From the NCBI GenBank assembly GCA_035292685.1, contig DATDPP010000079.1, positions 62,001-126,000 of the forward strand: a stretch of 64,000 nucleotides of DNA, written 5' to 3'. Source of the DNA: JALYNX01 sp035292685 (GTDB lineage: Bacteria; Actinomycetota; Acidimicrobiia; Spongiisociales; ZC4RG35). The notes under the pieces were generated by a model. That model searched no databases. It was given only the letters and a program-made list of their open reading frames with translations, and had not been told where the DNA came from. How positions within the stretch are numbered: the first letter of the stretch is position 1; every line of letters begins with the position of its first letter. The position numbers and the translations under genes were made by a program. Positions 60,526 to 64,000 of the stretch are shown piece after piece.

Positions 60526-61668
60526 TCACCAAGTTGGAAAGCGAAGCGTGGCGGCGACCAGATCATGGGCGAGGCTGGTTGGGGCGAAGACGTGCTCAAC
60601 CGATCCGCCGGCGTCGACCACCGACCGGGAAATCGTCTCGAGTAGCTCGGGAACGCCTACCGCCTCACCTCCACATCCGGTACAAACCGTGACAGCCAGG
60701 GAAAGCGCCCCACAGTTGTTGCACAGTGATCCTCCGAGTGACGCCCCGTCATGCACGAGAAGGCGGGACACCGCATGCCGGTTCACTGCCCTCAACACCC
60801 ACTCGATGCCGACGACGGCCAGGTCTCCTTCGGCGGCAGCCGCATATGTCTGCTCGACCTCACCAGCCTCCTCCCTACGTTCGAAGGCCTCTTCGAGCTC
60901 AGCTACCTTCGCGGCGAGAATGGCCGGCGTGAGCGTGTTCATGTCGATCACGAACGTCTCCGTCATCGCCCGCACCGTCTTGTCGAGGAATGGAAGCAGT
61001 GCCCGTGTGATCTCGTCCTGGCCTCCCACGAGGACCAGGTCGAGACCGGTATCCCGGCGCAGACGGTTGAGGTGCTCGGCGACCTCCCGGAACAGGTGGT
61101 TGCGGGCCTCTTCGGCATGCTGTCGATGCCGTCGCTCCTCCAACCCGTGCCAGCCGGCCAGATCGGACTTCCTCAATTCCTCGCCCTCGATGAGCTCTCT
61201 ATCGACGCCCTCGCCCATGTAGAAGGTGGCGATTTCGGCGTCCCGGCCGTCCAGAACCACTGCGGCCACCTTTCGGTACTCGTCGAGCAAGGCCTGGAGC
61301 GGACGCAGATACGGCTGTGGCCCGGCAACGGCGCAGTCCCACACCCTTCTGGGCATGGTCATGTGTTCCTCGAGCCGGAGCCGGTCACAGACAAACACTG
61401 CCACCCCGTGGCCCAGTTCCTTCACGAACTCGGGTGTCATCTCGAGCACCCGGTTGACGCCGTTGCGAAGCGACATCGACGACTCGTGATCCAGGTCACC
61501 CGAGGCGGCAAGCTTCTCGATCGGGTCGAGCAGATCACGGAGGCGGGCGCCGATCGAACGCCTCTCGATTCGGTCCGGCGCCAGGTTGAGATACACGGAC
61601 AGAATCGGAAGCGATGGGCTCTCGACGAGCCGCAACCGATCCATCGCCTCCTGCAACTGATAGGCCAC
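60526..61668 (-). CDS. Vms1/baeRF-type peptidyl-tRNA hydrolase-like protein
   Basis: 380 residues of the bacterial archaeo-eukaryotic release factor group. The N-terminus LPILSVYLNLAPDRIERRSI, the middle VAAVVLDGRDAEIATFYMGE and LDLVLVGGQDEITRALLPFL follow eRF1-like domains. A zinc ribbon at the C-terminus has two pairs of Cys (CNNCGALS and CTGCGG). The catalytic GGQ of release factors is not present as such, so the catalytic loop differs. It may free nascent chains from damaged ribosomes. Separated from the Prim-Pol gene by 18 bp. Confidence 0.75.
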   Translation of the reverse strand: MAYQLQEAMDRLRLVESPSLPILSVYLNLAPDRIERRSIGARLRDLLDPIEKLAASGDLDHESSMSLRNGVNRVLEMTPEFVKELGHGVAVFVCDRLRLEEHMTMPRRVWDCAVAGPQPYLRPLQALLDEYRKVAAVVLDGRDAEIATFYMGEGVDRELIEGEELRKSDLAGWHGLEERRHRQHAEEARNHLFREVAEHLNRLRRDTGLDLVLVGGQDEITRALLPFLDKTVRAMTETFVIDMNTLTPAILAAKVAELEEAFERREEAGEVEQTYAAAAEGDLAVVGIEWVLRAVNRHAVSRLLVHDGASLGGSLCNNCGALSLAVTVCTGCGGEAVGVPELLETISRSVVDAGGSVEHVFAPTSLAHDLVAATLRFPTW

Positions 61669-61850
61669 TTCCTACCTTCCTTCGTGGCGAACGGAAGAGG
61701 CTCCACCATGAACGTAAGGCGATCCGGGGGCCTCGGGAAGGGCCGTTGGTCACTACTTGAATGACTCGGGTTGGCTGATCCGACTCTCCGACGATGGGTA
61801 GCCTGCCCGCGCTAGGGAGGGCGTCCGGACAGGAATCAGAGGAGCCCCAG

Positions 61851-62603
61851 ATGAGTGAATTCGCGGGACTGCGGGCCGCGGTCACCGGCGGTGCGAGCGG
61901 GATCGGGGCCGCCACGACGCGCCTGCTGGCAGAGCGCGGCGCCAGGGTGGCGGTGCTGGACATCCAGGCACCGGCGGAATTGGTGCCCCAATCGATATCG
62001 ATCACGTGCGACGTCACGAGCACTGCTGGAGTTGCCGCGGCCATGCACATCATCGAGACAGACTTTGGGGGGCTTGACGTCCTGGTCAACAACGCCGGCA
62101 TGGGGGCCCGGGGCGACGTCACCGCTCAGGATGCCGACACCTGGCACCACCTCCTCGACGTCAATGTGGTTGGCATGGCGCGAGTGACCTCGGCTGCGCT
62201 TCCGATGCTCCGCCGGTCGGCGCACGCCGCCATCGTCAACACCTGCTCCGCGGTCGCCGTGCTCGGAGTCCCCGACCGAGCGCTCTATGCAGCCAGTAAG
62301 GGTGCCGTCCTCTCCCTCACGCTGGCCATGGCCGCCGATCACATCGGCGAGGGGATCCGGGTCAACGCGGTGGCCCCCGGCACCACCGATACCCCCTGGG
62401 TCCAGAGATTCCTCGCCGCCGCCGACGACCCGGTTGCCGTCATAGAGGAGCTTCGCCGCCGTCAGCCGTTGGGCCGGCTGGTGACGGCCGACGAGGTCGC
62501 CCACGCCATCGCCTATCTCGCCAGCCCTCTTTCCGGCTCAACTACCGGCTCCATCCTGGGTGTGGACGGCGGGATGGTGACGTTGCGCATCCCCTCGCCT
62601 TGA
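61851..62603 (+). CDS. Short-chain dehydrogenase/reductase (SDR)
   Basis: 250 residues, classical SDR. TGGASGIGAATTRL (12-25) binds cofactor, with Asp in VLDIQAP pointing to NAD. NNAGMG is conserved. The catalytic Ser is in NTCSAVAVLG and Tyr-Lys in YAASKGA. ATG 61851 has AGAGGAG seven bases upstream. It precedes an O-methyltransferase by 24 bp, probably in one transcript. Substrate unknown. Confidence 0.85.
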   Translation: MSEFAGLRAAVTGGASGIGAATTRLLAERGARVAVLDIQAPAELVPQSISITCDVTSTAGVAAAMHIIETDFGGLDVLVNNAGMGARGDVTAQDADTWHHLLDVNVVGMARVTSAALPMLRRSAHAAIVNTCSAVAVLGVPDRALYAASKGAVLSLTLAMAADHIGEGIRVNAVAPGTTDTPWVQRFLAAADDPVAVIEELRRRQPLGRLVTADEVAHAIAYLASPLSGSTTGSILGVDGGMVTLRIPSP

Positions 62604-62627
62604 GCGGGCCGATCTAGGGTCCCATCC

Positions 62628-63275
62628 ATGACTATGACTCCCCAGCGTTGGGACTTCCTTGAGAGCTATTCGCGCGAAGTTTTTGGCGACGAGGACGACC
62701 ACCTCGCAGGGCTGATGAACGAGGCAGTGGCGGCCGGCATCCCCGACATCGCGGTGAGCGCCGATGTCGGGCGACTTCTCAAGATCCTGACCTCGATGAC
62801 CCGGGGCCTACTTGCCGTCGAAGTCGGGACTCTGGCCGGTTACTCAGGGATCTGGATCACACGAGGCCTGAGACCAGACGGCCGACTGATCACCATCGAA
62901 CCCGAGCCCAGGCACGCCGCCTTCGCCCGGGAGCAATTCGAGCGGGCCGGGATCGCCGACCGGGTTGAGATACGTCCCGGGAACGGGATCGAGGTACTCA
63001 CGGCTCTCGCAACCGAGTTGGAACCGGGCACTGTCGACATGCTTCTTCTCGACGCGTTGAAGCACGAGTACCCCGACTACTTCCGGATCGCCCGGCCGTT
63101 GATCGCGGCTGGGGGCCTGGTTCTCGCCGACAACGTGTACGGCACCAGTTCCGGCTGGATAGACCAGGGTCACGGGACCGATGTCTTCAACCGGCTGATC
63201 AGCGCCGACCCTGGCTTCGAAGCGGTGGCGGTGCCTCTGCGCCAGGGTGTCTTGATCGCCCGTCGTCTCAGCTGA
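62628..63275 (+). CDS. SAM-dependent O-methyltransferase (caffeoyl-CoA OMT-like)
   Basis: 215 residues. The class I SAM fold has VEVGTLAGYSGIWITRGL (about 64-81), then ITIEPEPRHAAFAREQFERA and the metal-binding acid in LLLDALKHEYPDYF. GGLVLADNVYG completes the metal site. Members methylate catechols and other phenols, and related bacterial forms act on several small molecules. Its end overlaps by 8 bp the convergent acyl-CoA synthetase. Confidence 0.85.
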   Translation: MTMTPQRWDFLESYSREVFGDEDDHLAGLMNEAVAAGIPDIAVSADVGRLLKILTSMTRGLLAVEVGTLAGYSGIWITRGLRPDGRLITIEPEPRHAAFAREQFERAGIADRVEIRPGNGIEVLTALATELEPGTVDMLLLDALKHEYPDYFRIARPLIAAGGLVLADNVYGTSSGWIDQGHGTDVFNRLISADPGFEAVAVPLRQGVLIARRLS

Positions 63276-64000
63276 GCAGCCGTATGGCCTGACCCCGATC
63301 CGGTTTGCCGAGATCCGTCGTCGGGAGCACCTTGACCCGCAGCCAGCGTTTGGGGATCAGGCTCCCTCCCAGACGTTTCCTGAGCCGGGACTCGACAACC
63401 GCCGGCTCGAGGTCACCCACGTAGAGGCAGGCCACTTCCATCCCCCATTCCTCACTGGGGACACCAACCACCAATACGGCCTCGACACCGGCGATGGCCA
63501 TCAGGGATGTCTCGATCAATTCGGGATCGATGTTCTCGCCGCCGCTCACGATCACATTGTCGGCACGGCCCAGGACCCGCAGAGCACCACCAGAGTCCAG
63601 TTCCCCAAGATCACCGGTGACAAACCAGCTGCCTGGTTCTCGGTCCGGCTCCCCGAGGTACCCACTCGAAACCATCGGCCCCCGGACCGCGATTCTCTTG
63701 TCCGGCTCGATGCGCAACTCGACGCCAGGCAGGGGGTGGACCTTTCGCTCCACTGCCGAGCCGGGCCTGAGCGTGGCAATCTGACCACAAGTCTCGCTCA
63801 TCCCGTAACTGGGGAGCACTGGCAGACCCGCCTCGGATGCACGTTCCAACAACCTGTCAGGTATCGGGCCACCACCGACGAGAACTGCCCGCACGCCTCG
63901 ATATGGGCCGGGGTTGATATCGAGAATCCGCTGAAGCATGGTCGGCACCACCGAGGCGAAGGTCACTCCGCTCCGCAAGGCGGCGGCAAACTCGACGGGG
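63268..64000 (-). CDS. AMP-forming acyl-CoA synthetase / O-succinylbenzoate-CoA ligase-like (5' end off window)
   Basis: 244 C-terminal residues seen; the frame stays open to the right edge. FAAALRSGVTFASVVPTMLQ, SYGMSETCGQIA, GVELRIEPDKRIAVRGPMVS, TGDLGELDSGGALRVLGRAD, VSGGENIDPELIE and the final LGKPDRGQAIRLL (catalytic Lys) are ANL-superfamily motifs A3 to A10. Short linkers and SYGMSETCG favour MenE of menaquinone synthesis, but other acid-CoA ligases cannot be excluded. The TTG at 63978 is internal, not a start. Convergent with the O-methyltransferase. Confidence 0.8.
   Translation of the reverse strand, partial: PVEFAAALRSGVTFASVVPTMLQRILDINPGPYRGVRAVLVGGGPIPDRLLERASEAGLPVLPSYGMSETCGQIATLRPGSAVERKVHPLPGVELRIEPDKRIAVRGPMVSSGYLGEPDREPGSWFVTGDLGELDSGGALRVLGRADNVIVSGGENIDPELIETSLMAIAGVEAVLVVGVPSEEWGMEVACLYVGDLEPAVVESRLRKRLGGSLIPKRWLRVKVLPTTDLGKPDRGQAIRLLS

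Noticed and set aside
63268..63978. A complete acyl-CoA synthetase gene starting at TTG 63978
   Set aside because: The frame and its homology continue upstream to the window edge (PVEFAAALRSGVTF), so the gene is only partly present.
1..64000. tRNA, rRNA, CRISPR array, insertion sequence or prophage
   Set aside because: No T-arm GGTTCGA-type cloverleaf, regular short repeats with spacers, transposase, integrase or phage structural gene was seen. The Prim-Pol gene alone is not enough to call a mobile element; only the intein is supported.

Overview
The window is about 64 kb of gene-dense, high-GC DNA with many GTG and TTG starts and 4-8 bp stop/start overlaps. Gene content (Ino1 inositol-phosphate synthase, a DUF1918 protein, MprAB/PepD-like and CseBC-like signalling, Vms1-type baeRF, Actinobacteria-style group 3b hydrogenase operon, SufB intein) points to an uncultured Actinomycetota, probably near Acidimicrobiia. 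The class assignment is inference. I saw no rRNA, tRNA, CRISPR array, insertion sequence or prophage block.

Region 1 (1-23 kb) is a catabolic block. A minus-strand operon (6840 to the left edge) encodes a DRE-TIM aldolase/synthase, an M24 hydrolase with an altered metal site, a shortened PEP-synthase-like dikinase, a 3-hydroxyisobutyrate-dehydrogenase-type reductase and a xanthine-dehydrogenase-type Mo subunit. Divergent from it run a leaderless TRAP-type binding protein, an SDR, a cupin and an Ldh-type dehydrogenase. From 10 to 23 kb come an FMN 2-hydroxyacid oxidase, a Gfo/Idh oxidoreductase, an ACMSD-like amidohydrolase, an HpaI-like aldolase, a GntR/FCD regulator, a second M24 enzyme, a 2-hydroxyacid dehydrogenase, a BKACE enzyme, a sugar-type ABC importer without its ATPase, and a tryptophanase. 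Each of the three divergent intergenic regions here carries the same 18-bp motif (13212, 14799, 21429), so I infer one GntR regulon for uptake and breakdown of one unknown compound.

Region 2 (23-34 kb) is cellular upkeep. It has a cobalamin uptake operon (btuF-btuC-btuD-cobO) behind a cobalamin riboswitch whose expression platform can be read in full, then a response regulator, sensor kinase and HtrA protease arranged like mycobacterial mprAB-pepD with 11-bp tandem repeats upstream of both transcription units. SufB follows, interrupted by a full 386-residue LAGLIDADG intein, then an M23 peptidase and small proteins.

Region 3 (34-54 kb) starts with Ino1 and ArfB, then a DUF6390-like protein and an EamA exporter divergent from a group 3b NADP-type [NiFe] hydrogenase operon (beta, cNMP-binding protein, gamma, delta, alpha, protease, a zinc-less HypA-like protein, HypC). 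Next is a Psr/Phs-like complex (Mo subunit with an altered Fe-S motif, four-cluster ferredoxin subunit, NrfD membrane subunit, a small membrane protein, a TorD chaperone) and a polyferredoxin with an MvhD-like middle. Together these could move electrons between H2/NADPH, a sulfur-type substrate and quinone; the direction is not known. A P2-type cation ATPase closes the region.

Region 4 (54-64 kb) holds a GerMN/Gmad2 lipoprotein, a universal stress protein, Hsp20, a DUF1918 protein, full-length PEP synthase, a primase-polymerase with zinc finger and HIRAN-like tail, a Vms1-like baeRF, an SDR, an O-methyltransferase and the 3' part of an acyl-CoA synthetase running off the right edge.
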